A stretch of DNA of 64,000 bases from Gemmatimonadota bacterium (GTDB lineage Bacteria; Gemmatimonadota; Gemmatimonadetes; Longimicrobiales; Gaopeijiaceae), in contig DQPL01000089.1 in the NCBI GenBank assembly GCA_015664885.1, positions 62,001-126,000 on the forward strand. The letters run 5' to 3'. A program made the position numbers and the translations under genes. Below the pieces are notes generated by a model. The model was not told the origin of the DNA, ran no database searches, and was given only the letters and a program-made list of their open reading frames with translations. Of the stretch, positions 18,553 to 26,384 are shown one piece after another; the stretch's first letter is position 1, and each line of letters begins with the position of its first letter.

Positions 18553-19683
18553 TCAAGCGATCTCCGCGAGCACGTCGCGCACGAGCGAGTCCGGAATCTC
18601 GCGACTCCACGCTTCTTCGTCCTCCACCTCGCCGAGCCGACGAAGTAATACGTATCGTGGCCTCCCGGAGCGAGCCTTCTTGTCCGAAGCGAGGAAACCC
18701 ATCGCCGCTTCCAGGTCGACCGATGGCACCGAGTCGAGCGACAGGCCCAGCCGGGAAAGACTGGATGCTATCTGGGCTCTCGTCCCGCCCTCGGTGATAC
18801 CGAGGCGTTCCCCGAGCTCCGCTTCGAGCAACATCCCCGCCGCCACCGCGGTGCCGTGGCCCATGGCGTACCCGGTAGCCGCCTCGAGCGCGTGGCCCAC
18901 CGTGTGGCCGAAGTTGAGCACTTGTCGAACGCCGCCCTCCCGCTCATCCCTCGTAACCACATCCGCCTTGATGCGGACCGAGCGCACGATGGCCTCCGTT
19001 GCGGTCTCGGTGTCGACCGCCAGAAGCATGTCAGCGGCGGTGGTGAGCCACTCGAGGTAGGCAGCGTCGAGAATCGCTCCGTGCTTGAAGGCTTCCACCA
19101 GCCCCTGTACGCGCTCAGCGTCGGGCAACGTCGCGAGCGTGTCGGAGTCGGCGAATACAGCTCTTGGCGCGTGGAACGAACCCACGAGATTCTTTCCCGC
19201 GCGCACATCGACCCCGGTCTTTCCGCCGACCGACGCATCGATCATCGCGAGGTAGCTCGTTGGGACTTGCACGACAGGAATGCCGCGCAGATACGTCGAG
19301 GCGACAAAGCCAGCCAGGTCCCCGGTAACACCGCCACCCACTGCGACTACACAACTATCGCGACCATGCCCATCGTCGAGCATGGCGTCCGTGAGCATCG
19401 ACCAATTCTCGCGGGTCTTGCTAGCTTCCCCGGGCGGAAAAGAGTAGAGCCGCGCGTCGACCCCGGTCGACGTCAACGCTTCGAGCACGGCAGAGCCGTA
19501 CAGCGGCGCTACGTTCTCGTCGGAGATCACCGCGTATCGGTGTGCCCGGGCGTTGTTTGGCAGCAACGTAGGGAGGCGAGCGAGCAACCCGGAGCCAACG
19601 ACGACTTCGTAGCTCCCGCCGGAGACTCCGACCTCGACGCCGGTCCCATGGGCGAGGTCCGGCACAGGAAGGCCGTCCGTCAC
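18553..19683 (-). CDS. aroB: 3-dehydroquinate synthase
   Basis: VVAVGGGVTGDLAGFVASTYLRGIPVVQVPTSYLAMIDASVGGKTGVD; NFGHTVGHALEAATGYAMGHGTAVAAGM. Confidence 0.97.
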   Translation of the reverse strand: MTDGLPVPDLAHGTGVEVGVSGGSYEVVVGSGLLARLPTLLPNNARAHRYAVISDENVAPLYGSAVLEALTSTGVDARLYSFPPGEASKTRENWSMLTDAMLDDGHGRDSCVVAVGGGVTGDLAGFVASTYLRGIPVVQVPTSYLAMIDASVGGKTGVDVRAGKNLVGSFHAPRAVFADSDTLATLPDAERVQGLVEAFKHGAILDAAYLEWLTTAADMLLAVDTETATEAIVRSVRIKADVVTRDEREGGVRQVLNFGHTVGHALEAATGYAMGHGTAVAAGMLLEAELGERLGITEGGTRAQIASSLSRLGLSLDSVPSVDLEAAMGFLASDKKARSGRPRYVLLRRLGEVEDEEAWSREIPDSLVRDVLAEIA

Positions 19684-20918
19684 GGACGACCTGGAAGCGT
19701 AACCTCTACCGAGACGCCATCGGTGGCGCCGACGCGGAGCACGGTGGCGGCCCGACCACCTACCTCCATGACCTCGAGCGACGCGCCGCCGCCGAGCGAG
19801 CCGAGCGCGTCACGGAAGCGCTCCACAAATCGGTCTCGGGCTGCCTCGTCGTCCCAGACCGAGTACCAGATCAGACCGCGTTCGCCCGTTCCTACTTCGA
19901 CGAGTACGTACCGGTCGCCACCCCAGCCGTCCGCGAAGCGGGCGCTCCCGGGCCCCAGGTGCTGGTCGAGCATCACGCCCAGCTCCAGGCGGCCGAGCAC
20001 ATCCTCGTGCAGGATGTCGGCGCCGGAGACCGACATCGCCAACTCGATCGGCACGTCATCGGCAGTGCCACCGAGGATCTGTTCGGTCGATTTAGGCAGG
20101 TACTCACCAAACGGCGCGACCCTATCCCCCTGCGCCCACAGGCCATGCACGTAACCCGCGCCCTCGAGGTACGGAAAGAGCAAGCTCTCCTGGATCACGG
20201 GGGGCGCGGCGGCGAGCGCCGGGAACTGATCTCTCGCGCCCTCGAGTTGAGAGCGCAGCAGGTTGGCGAAGTTGGGAAGCGCCCCCAAGTCAACTGGCGT
20301 GCCTTGCGCCTGCTCGGCCATGTACTCGAGCATCACGAGCGTCGCGTGACCTTCGATCGCCGCCTGAGCGGCGGTCGCCCGATCGCTCCCGAGCTTCGGG
20401 TCGGTAAGCGCGCCGAGGTCGACCCACTGGTCCTGCACTGCGTGCACGAGCTCGTGCACCAGCAGCCCCTCGAGCAAGGCTTCCGGTTGATCGTCCATCA
20501 CGAAGAGCGCGGTGGAGTCCGGTTCATAGAAACCCGCGACCTGCTCCGTGTACAGCGCCAGCAACACCTCGCGCAAATCAAGCGTGTCGGGCACGAGACC
20601 GAAGAGTGCATAGGCTTCGACCGTGGCCCGGGCCTCCTCCTCGGGCAGCTCCTCGTCGAGCTTGCTCTCGAGGTAGCGGACCAATTCCTCGCGGCTGCGC
20701 ATCTCGAGGCGCACGGGTTCGCGCAATTCGAGGCCGGAGCGTGCAGCGAGGTCCGGCAACAGCTCCGACGCCAGCTTCCGCAGCGTCGCGTCCGACGACA
20801 CCACCAGCTCGGACTCCGGTTGCTGCGCGGTCCCGCCGCACGCACCGAAGACGAGCAGCGCCACAGAGCAAGCGAGAATCCTGGTGACCCTGACCCCCGC
20901 CGAGATCCGCTCGATCAT
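19680..20918 (-). CDS. Putative lipoprotein with gluzincin-like HExxH motif
   Basis: Lipobox ALLVFGACGG; LLVHELVHAVQDQWVDLGALTDPKLGSDRATAAQAAIEGHATLVMLEYM; start by eye within ORF 19680..21038. Confidence 0.65.
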   Translation of the reverse strand: MIERISAGVRVTRILACSVALLVFGACGGTAQQPESELVVSSDATLRKLASELLPDLAARSGLELREPVRLEMRSREELVRYLESKLDEELPEEEARATVEAYALFGLVPDTLDLREVLLALYTEQVAGFYEPDSTALFVMDDQPEALLEGLLVHELVHAVQDQWVDLGALTDPKLGSDRATAAQAAIEGHATLVMLEYMAEQAQGTPVDLGALPNFANLLRSQLEGARDQFPALAAAPPVIQESLLFPYLEGAGYVHGLWAQGDRVAPFGEYLPKSTEQILGGTADDVPIELAMSVSGADILHEDVLGRLELGVMLDQHLGPGSARFADGWGGDRYVLVEVGTGERGLIWYSVWDDEAARDRFVERFRDALGSLGGGASLEVMEVGGRAATVLRVGATDGVSVEVTLPGRP

Positions 20919-21036
20919 CCTACTTTCGGGCGCTATTTGCTGCACGGTCATCGGGAGCATCACGTGGCGTATAGGGACGTGCGAGCGCGTACGAGGCGCC
21001 AGGCCCCGGAGCTTCGCCCCCACAATGCACGGGGTC

Positions 21037-21076
21037 AAGCCACGGTGGCTTTGCCTGTAAACGCCGGCGCTTACAG
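21037..21076. promoter_or_regulatory. Two adjacent palindromes in a divergent intergenic region, candidate operators
   Basis: aagccac-g-gtggctt (21037-21051) and ctgtaaacgccggcgcttacag (21055-21076, 20/22 self-complementary), followed by ttgaca at 21082. Confidence 0.45.
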
Positions 21077-21139
21077 ATTGCTTGACACGTGGAGCGGACC
21101 CGTCCCGCGCGTCGGTTCAACACGGATTGGAGGCAGCTA

Positions 21140-21871
21140 GTGAACGTACGGGCTACATGGATCGTCTCGGGCTTGTTGGCGCTGGCGCTCGTCCCCCCTT
21201 CACTCATCGCTCAGGACGGCTGGACGGTCCGGCTCGCAGGTGAGGTGGGTGGTTTCCTCTCCACTCGGGACCTTGGCAAGAACGTAGGGACTGTGCAGGA
21301 GCTCCAGGTGTTGCAGGTGACGTCCAGGATGGACCAGGCACCAGTCGTCGGAGGCGGTTTCGAGGCGGTGATGCCTGACGGTCGAACAATGTTTCGGGCG
21401 TTGTTTCGTACCACGGTGAGCGGGTCCGCTTCGGCTAAGGTGGCCTTATGCAAGATTGCCGATGACCGGGGCGCATTGTGCGTCCCGCGCGTAGTGGACG
21501 TCACAATGGCATCATTCCTCGGTGAGATCGTCTTCCTGCAAGGCGAAGCAGACGACACGTTCCGCCAGAACTTCATTATCGGCACCGGCCTCCGCTCCTA
21601 CCGCTTCACCGCCGAGGCTTGTGACCCCGATGTCAGCCTCTACGCCCTGTTCACAATCTGTGAGCTGGTGCTTCCGATGTTCCAGGACCAGGTGTCCGTG
21701 CAACCGTTTGTCGAGTTCGGCTTTGGGTGGTCGTACGGAGCGGGGCCGATCAACGCCTACGTACGCGCGCTTGGCGTCGTGGGGCCATACGCGGGCGGCC
21801 GCGGCACCGCGGAGGGCAGCTACCAGACGGACGCTACCTTCGTGGGCGGGCTCAGCTTCCGCGTGCGTTGA
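21140..21871 (+). CDS. Hypothetical secreted / outer-membrane protein
   Basis: GTG start 21140; signal peptide TWIVSGLLALALVPPSLIAQDG; beta-rich. Confidence 0.6.
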   Translation: MNVRATWIVSGLLALALVPPSLIAQDGWTVRLAGEVGGFLSTRDLGKNVGTVQELQVLQVTSRMDQAPVVGGGFEAVMPDGRTMFRALFRTTVSGSASAKVALCKIADDRGALCVPRVVDVTMASFLGEIVFLQGEADDTFRQNFIIGTGLRSYRFTAEACDPDVSLYALFTICELVLPMFQDQVSVQPFVEFGFGWSYGAGPINAYVRALGVVGPYAGGRGTAEGSYQTDATFVGGLSFRVR

Positions 21872-21878
21872 TCCGGCT

Positions 21879-23771
21879 GTGGCGAAAGGACTTAGCGGGG
21901 TGGCGATCGCGTTGCTCGCGTGGGCCACACCTGGGCTAGCCCAGAGCAACAGCGACCTCTTCACGCGAGCACACACGCTGGAGCGACAGGGAGACTGGCA
22001 GGGCGCTCTCTCTCTTTGGGCCAGCGCTCCGGACAGCGCCATCGGTACCGGTCGGTCGGACCCTCGCATCGGACCGGCGTTCATCGCCACGGCAATCGAG
22101 AACGACGCCCGTGACCGCCTGGAGGAGGCGTCCGCCCTGTATCTCTGGAGCTTCTCGGCCCCTGACCCGGAGGCCGATCGCGAGCACGTGACGCTCGAAG
22201 CCAGGCGGATCACGCCCCTGCTGACGCTGCGGGATTCCGCACGCTGGCAGCCCCTGTTGGAGGGGGACACGCCTACCTTGTCCATGCGCATCGCTCGCTA
22301 CTGGCTAGAGCACGACCCCACGCCGGAGACCGTACTCAACGAACGACTCGTGGAGCACTGGCAGCGCATCGTAGAGGCTCGGAAACGGTATCAATACAAC
22401 CGTTCGAGCGTTTACGAGACCGATGACCGGGGCATCATCTTCGTGAAGTACGGCCCGCCGGGCACCAGAAATCACGGCTTTCTGGGTTCGAACGAGATGG
22501 AACTCAAGATCCGGGTCGCCGACCCGATCGCGCGAGAGGTGATACGGCGCATGGACCCGCACCCGCAGTTCGATCTGTGGAAGTACGCGGGCCTCAACGC
22601 TGAGGAGTACACGTTCTACCTATTTGGCAACGTATGGGGCACCGGGCCCTTCGAGTTGGTCGAAGGTCCGCTCGACCTCATAAGCTCCAGCGCGCGCAAC
22701 CTCTCGTCCGCCAGCAAGAGCCCCGGCGGCGTTCGCGTGCAATACTACCACGAGCTCTTCTACTACCGTGACCTTGCCATCCTGGGTGGACGCTTTGGCC
22801 GCCGCTTCGACGAATTGGCGACGCTCTGGGACGGTTATACGATGCGGCGGAACGCATACGGCGCCGGGGCCGGTCAAGCTCCGACCGCTCCCACACTCCA
22901 GACCTACAGCTACCGTTTCGCGGAGGAAGACCGGTACGCGCCGGAAGGCGTGCCAAGCATCGAAGTGCGTTCAGAGTACGAGGGTGCCGCGCGCGCCGTA
23001 GAGATGGTCGTCCAGCCGGTACGAGTCTTGGACCCGTCGGACCAGCCGATGATCGTGGTGCAAGCTCTCTCAGCGCCCAGGCTGCGCCTAGGAGATCGGG
23101 CTGGGGCGGGCTACGTCTCGCCCCTGAGGGACACCGAACACACGCTGATCCTCCGAAACCGGGAAATGGAGGAGGCCGGCCGCATGACCCAGCTCGCGCC
23201 GGCGAGAGTCGGAGGAGTCTCGGTATTTCGCCTGAGACACCCGTCCCAGCCGGTGCACCTCACCGTGTATGCAAAGGCGATCGGCTCTCCGGTGATGGAC
23301 GCCGACACTATGACCTTGGCCGGGCAGGGCCACGCGTATATCGACGCGCCGCTGGTCGCCGATGCTTCGGTCTTCGAGGTGAGCGACCTGGCGGTCGGGA
23401 CTCCTGTCGACGCAGGGGCGCTCGAGCATGCACTCCCCTTCCCTCTGCTGCCCAGCGCCCGCATCTGGACCGGAGACGCGCTGCGCGTCTATCTCGAGCT
23501 CTATCATTTGACGGCAGATGCCGGGGGGACCGCGCGGTACGATCTCCGCTTCCGACTGCTGCCTTTGGACGACGTGGGCGAAGTGAAATCGTCCCCACCT
23601 CCCGTCACGCTCGGCATCCAGTTGGAGTCCTTCGACGAGCGAGCCCAACGTCACTTCGACATCGGGCTCGCCGGGCTCGAAATCGGCCTCTACCGGCTCG
23701 AGGTGGACGCCACCGACCTCGTCTCGGGCGCCTCGCGCTCGCGGGCGACCGAGATCGAGATCATCGGTTAG
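21879..23771 (+). CDS. GWxTD domain-containing protein
   Basis: RYQYNRSSVYETDDRGIIFVKYGPPGTRNHGF region typical of GWxTD proteins; signal peptide; GTG start at 21879 by eye. Confidence 0.75.
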   Translation: MAKGLSGVAIALLAWATPGLAQSNSDLFTRAHTLERQGDWQGALSLWASAPDSAIGTGRSDPRIGPAFIATAIENDARDRLEEASALYLWSFSAPDPEADREHVTLEARRITPLLTLRDSARWQPLLEGDTPTLSMRIARYWLEHDPTPETVLNERLVEHWQRIVEARKRYQYNRSSVYETDDRGIIFVKYGPPGTRNHGFLGSNEMELKIRVADPIAREVIRRMDPHPQFDLWKYAGLNAEEYTFYLFGNVWGTGPFELVEGPLDLISSSARNLSSASKSPGGVRVQYYHELFYYRDLAILGGRFGRRFDELATLWDGYTMRRNAYGAGAGQAPTAPTLQTYSYRFAEEDRYAPEGVPSIEVRSEYEGAARAVEMVVQPVRVLDPSDQPMIVVQALSAPRLRLGDRAGAGYVSPLRDTEHTLILRNREMEEAGRMTQLAPARVGGVSVFRLRHPSQPVHLTVYAKAIGSPVMDADTMTLAGQGHAYIDAPLVADASVFEVSDLAVGTPVDAGALEHALPFPLLPSARIWTGDALRVYLELYHLTADAGGTARYDLRFRLLPLDDVGEVKSSPPPVTLGIQLESFDERAQRHFDIGLAGLEIGLYRLEVDATDLVSGASRSRATEIEIIG

Positions 23772-23777
23772 TTCTAA

Positions 23778-24093
23778 CAGCCCGCGGTAGAAGTACAGTG
23801 GGCCGCGCGCAGGGGTCTCGCGCGTTCAAAAGTAGGCACGACGACGAGTCGTAGTTGTTCGGGCACCGCCGCCGAAGGCGGTGGTCGGAGGAGGAGAAAC
23901 GACCTATTGGGCCGCGACCCCCCTGCGCCCAACACCGTAACGAAAGGATACGCATGTTTGTGGGTTGCGGTGGCACGGCCCCATCTCCGTCGTTGGGGCT
24001 CCTAGCCGTAGCGACGGCTATGGCGTCGTCGCCCGCCTAGGATTTAGGGCCGTGGCACCGCAACGCGGCCCACTGTACTTCTACCACGGGCTG
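23778..24093. repeat. 316-bp compound palindromic element: 30-nt terminal inverted arms (29/30) plus two nested long-range inverted repeats; candidate structured ncRNA or palindromic element
   Basis: cagcccgcggtagaagtacagtgggccgcg (23778-23807) vs cgcggcccactgtacttctaccacgggctg (24064-24093); 23964-23981 vs 24047-24064 (17/18); 23807-23822 vs 23913-23928 (14/16). Confidence 0.85.
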
Positions 24094-24579
24094 CTAGCGC
24101 CGCACTCCCGTACGAATCTCGAGCGACATGTCCATGAACACCTGATCGAAAACGTCTTCAGCCTCATCGGGAACAGGCGCGGGACGCCAGTCGGTCGACA
24201 CGCCACCGCGAACTTCGTATTCGCCGTCGAAGGTGACACGGAACTGCAGTCCACCGTCCAGTTCCGCGACCATCCCGCGTCCCCGGATAATGATGCGCAT
24301 GCGCGCGTCCGTGGGACCGGTTACAGCCGCGCCTACGGGTGGCTCGAACGGCCGCCACTGAGACTCCCAGTACACCCTCGTTTGCGTGTTTTCCTGGCGC
24401 TGGACGTGCCAATTATCCTTGGCCCAAACCTTCATTACCGCCTCTTCCAGCGTCGGTACGAGTTGTCGTCCCAGGTCGCGGGTGTAGCGAGAGGACAGGC
24501 CCCCAGTCCCGCCCGAGGCACACGCGGCCAGAATCATGACGCACGGTGCGCAAACCAAGAACCTCTGCAGCTTCTTCAT
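24094..24579 (-). CDS. Hypothetical lipoprotein
   Basis: MKKLQRFLVCAPCVMILAACASGGTGG lipobox; start internal to ORF 24094..24666. Confidence 0.65.
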   Translation of the reverse strand: MKKLQRFLVCAPCVMILAACASGGTGGLSSRYTRDLGRQLVPTLEEAVMKVWAKDNWHVQRQENTQTRVYWESQWRPFEPPVGAAVTGPTDARMRIIIRGRGMVAELDGGLQFRVTFDGEYEVRGGVSTDWRPAPVPDEAEDVFDQVFMDMSLEIRTGVRR

Positions 24580-24650
24580 CCTATCCCTCCTGAGAACCTG
24601 AAGTACGCGCTTCACGCCGAGTATTCGCCACCAGCACCCGATCGTCAAGG

Positions 24651-24690
24651 CAAAAAGGCGGGCCACCGCGCTCGCGCGCGGCAGCCCGCC
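24651..24690 (-). terminator. Rho-independent terminator downstream of SusD-like gene
   Basis: On minus strand ggcgggctgccgcgcgcgagcgcggtggcccgcc then ttttt. Confidence 0.8.
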
Positions 24691-24728
24691 AAGTTCAGAA
24701 CTTAGAACTGGCTTTGCACAGCGTGACC

Positions 24729-26375
24729 CTAGTTGATCACCTGACCATGCTTCCCCTCGGCCTGAACCACTTCATCGTAGGCCTCGAGAGCTTTACGCTT
24801 CCAGCGGATCGACTCGGGGTCGATCGCGTCACGCCTGTTCTGAGGAGCGGCACCCGGGTTGCCCGCGCCACCGAAGGAGTAGATCTCCATCAGCAGCAGG
24901 TCCAGCTCGGCGCCCGGCACCGGGAACTGAATCGTGGTGTTCGTTACCAGGTCTCCCCAGCCACGATCATCGAAGAAGTCCGACCCTGCGCCGTAGTGGA
25001 ACAGCTCAATGCGCTTTTCGTACTTGATCGCCTCCCACAGGTCTTGGCAAGCACCGGTCGTGGGATGCCGTGGCACGCAACGGGCCGATTGGTCACCGTC
25101 TACGGTCACCGGAGGTAACTCGCCGTTGGCGACGCGGTGCACGTTGATCAGGTCCGCGGCACCCTGCATGTTGCCCGTCCGGTAGAGAGCCTCGGCCTTG
25201 ATGTAGTCGAGCTCCTTGGCCGGGAACGCACCGTGGATGCCGTTGCCACTGTTCAAACGTATGTGACGCCACCGCGAGTCGACGTAGTTCCCCCAGTGGT
25301 ACGTGCCACGCTCCGCGCGCATGTTGTTACCAGCTTGGAACTTCTGGTATTTTCCGTCCGCCGTCGGCGAACCGGCCGTGATGCGGCGGTCGTCCGTGTC
25401 GATATGGAACGGAGTGCGCAACTGGACGTTGGTGAGATTGGCCCACGCCTGGAACTCGCCGCTCTGGTCTGAGGGTCCGATCCATTGATAGTCCGACCGC
25501 CCCCAACCTTCGTGGGATCCCGCACGATAGTGCAGACGGGACCACGCCCAGTTGGTGTCGTCGCCGAGCAACTCGAAGTCCGTGTTGCCCGCGGCTGCGA
25601 CTTCGGCCAGCACCCCGCTCCAGTTCACTGCGGCGCGCGCGGCTTCGTCGCGCGCTACCTCGATCATCAGCCTCGCTTTGTAGGCATGCGCCATCTCAGC
25701 CAAACGCCCGTTGCTCCAGGAGCTGTTGTAACCGACCCAGGCCGCGGGTATCGTGAACGATGAGCTCGCCCCCGAGACGGCTGCGTCGAACTTGGCGATC
25801 GCGGCCGCCGCGACCTCCGTGTACGAAGACAGTTCCGGCAGAGCATTCGGATCATCGAGAGAAGTATTCTCGTCGATGATGAACGCCTTATCGAACGTCG
25901 TGGCGATCCGCGCAAGCGCCATGCCTTGAACGAACGAAGCGAACGCTAGCGCGCGGGCGTTGTCGGCACCGTCTACGCCTAACGCAACACCGCCCTGGAC
26001 CGCGAGAACGCCGTCCCGAACACCAGACAGCGCCTTGTAACTGTCGCGCCACACATTGAACAACGACGATGCATATGTAGCCGACGGATCGTTGTTCCAG
26101 CCCTCTCTGGGCTCAGAACCCATCTCGCGCATCCCGAAGTTGCCCCATGACGACGACCATGCGTCGGCCATGGTGGTCATCGGGATGAAGATGCGACTGT
26201 AGTGCCCCGATCCCCACCAACTCGAGAACGAGCCGGCGATGAGGGCCTCTACGTCGGTGGGGGTGGAGATCGCGCGCTCGCGGTCCGGATCGTTGAGGTT
26301 GACCACCTCAAGGTCACCGCATGCCGCTGCGCTTACTGCGATCACTACCACAGCAAGAAGTTTAGACAGCTTCAT
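24729..26375 (-). CDS. SusD/RagB family nutrient-binding outer membrane lipoprotein
   Basis: MKLSKLLAVVVIAVSAAACGDLEVVNLNDPDRERAISTPTDVEALIAGSFSSWW; directly downstream of SusC-like receptor. Confidence 0.88.
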   Translation of the reverse strand: MKLSKLLAVVVIAVSAAACGDLEVVNLNDPDRERAISTPTDVEALIAGSFSSWWGSGHYSRIFIPMTTMADAWSSSWGNFGMREMGSEPREGWNNDPSATYASSLFNVWRDSYKALSGVRDGVLAVQGGVALGVDGADNARALAFASFVQGMALARIATTFDKAFIIDENTSLDDPNALPELSSYTEVAAAAIAKFDAAVSGASSSFTIPAAWVGYNSSWSNGRLAEMAHAYKARLMIEVARDEAARAAVNWSGVLAEVAAAGNTDFELLGDDTNWAWSRLHYRAGSHEGWGRSDYQWIGPSDQSGEFQAWANLTNVQLRTPFHIDTDDRRITAGSPTADGKYQKFQAGNNMRAERGTYHWGNYVDSRWRHIRLNSGNGIHGAFPAKELDYIKAEALYRTGNMQGAADLINVHRVANGELPPVTVDGDQSARCVPRHPTTGACQDLWEAIKYEKRIELFHYGAGSDFFDDRGWGDLVTNTTIQFPVPGAELDLLLMEIYSFGGAGNPGAAPQNRRDAIDPESIRWKRKALEAYDEVVQAEGKHGQVIN

Positions 26376-26384
26376 GTCGGTCTC

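Noticed and set aside
18856-20154. 432-aa plus-strand ORF
   Set aside because: Antisense to aroB and the lipoprotein gene; no recognisable domain.
19959-21140. 393-aa plus-strand ORF
   Set aside because: Antisense to the 19680-20918 lipoprotein; low-complexity arginine/histidine-rich shadow ORF.
23831-24040. Short ORF 23855..24040 and others in the palindromic element
   Set aside because: Created by the inverted repeats; no protein-like composition or RBS.
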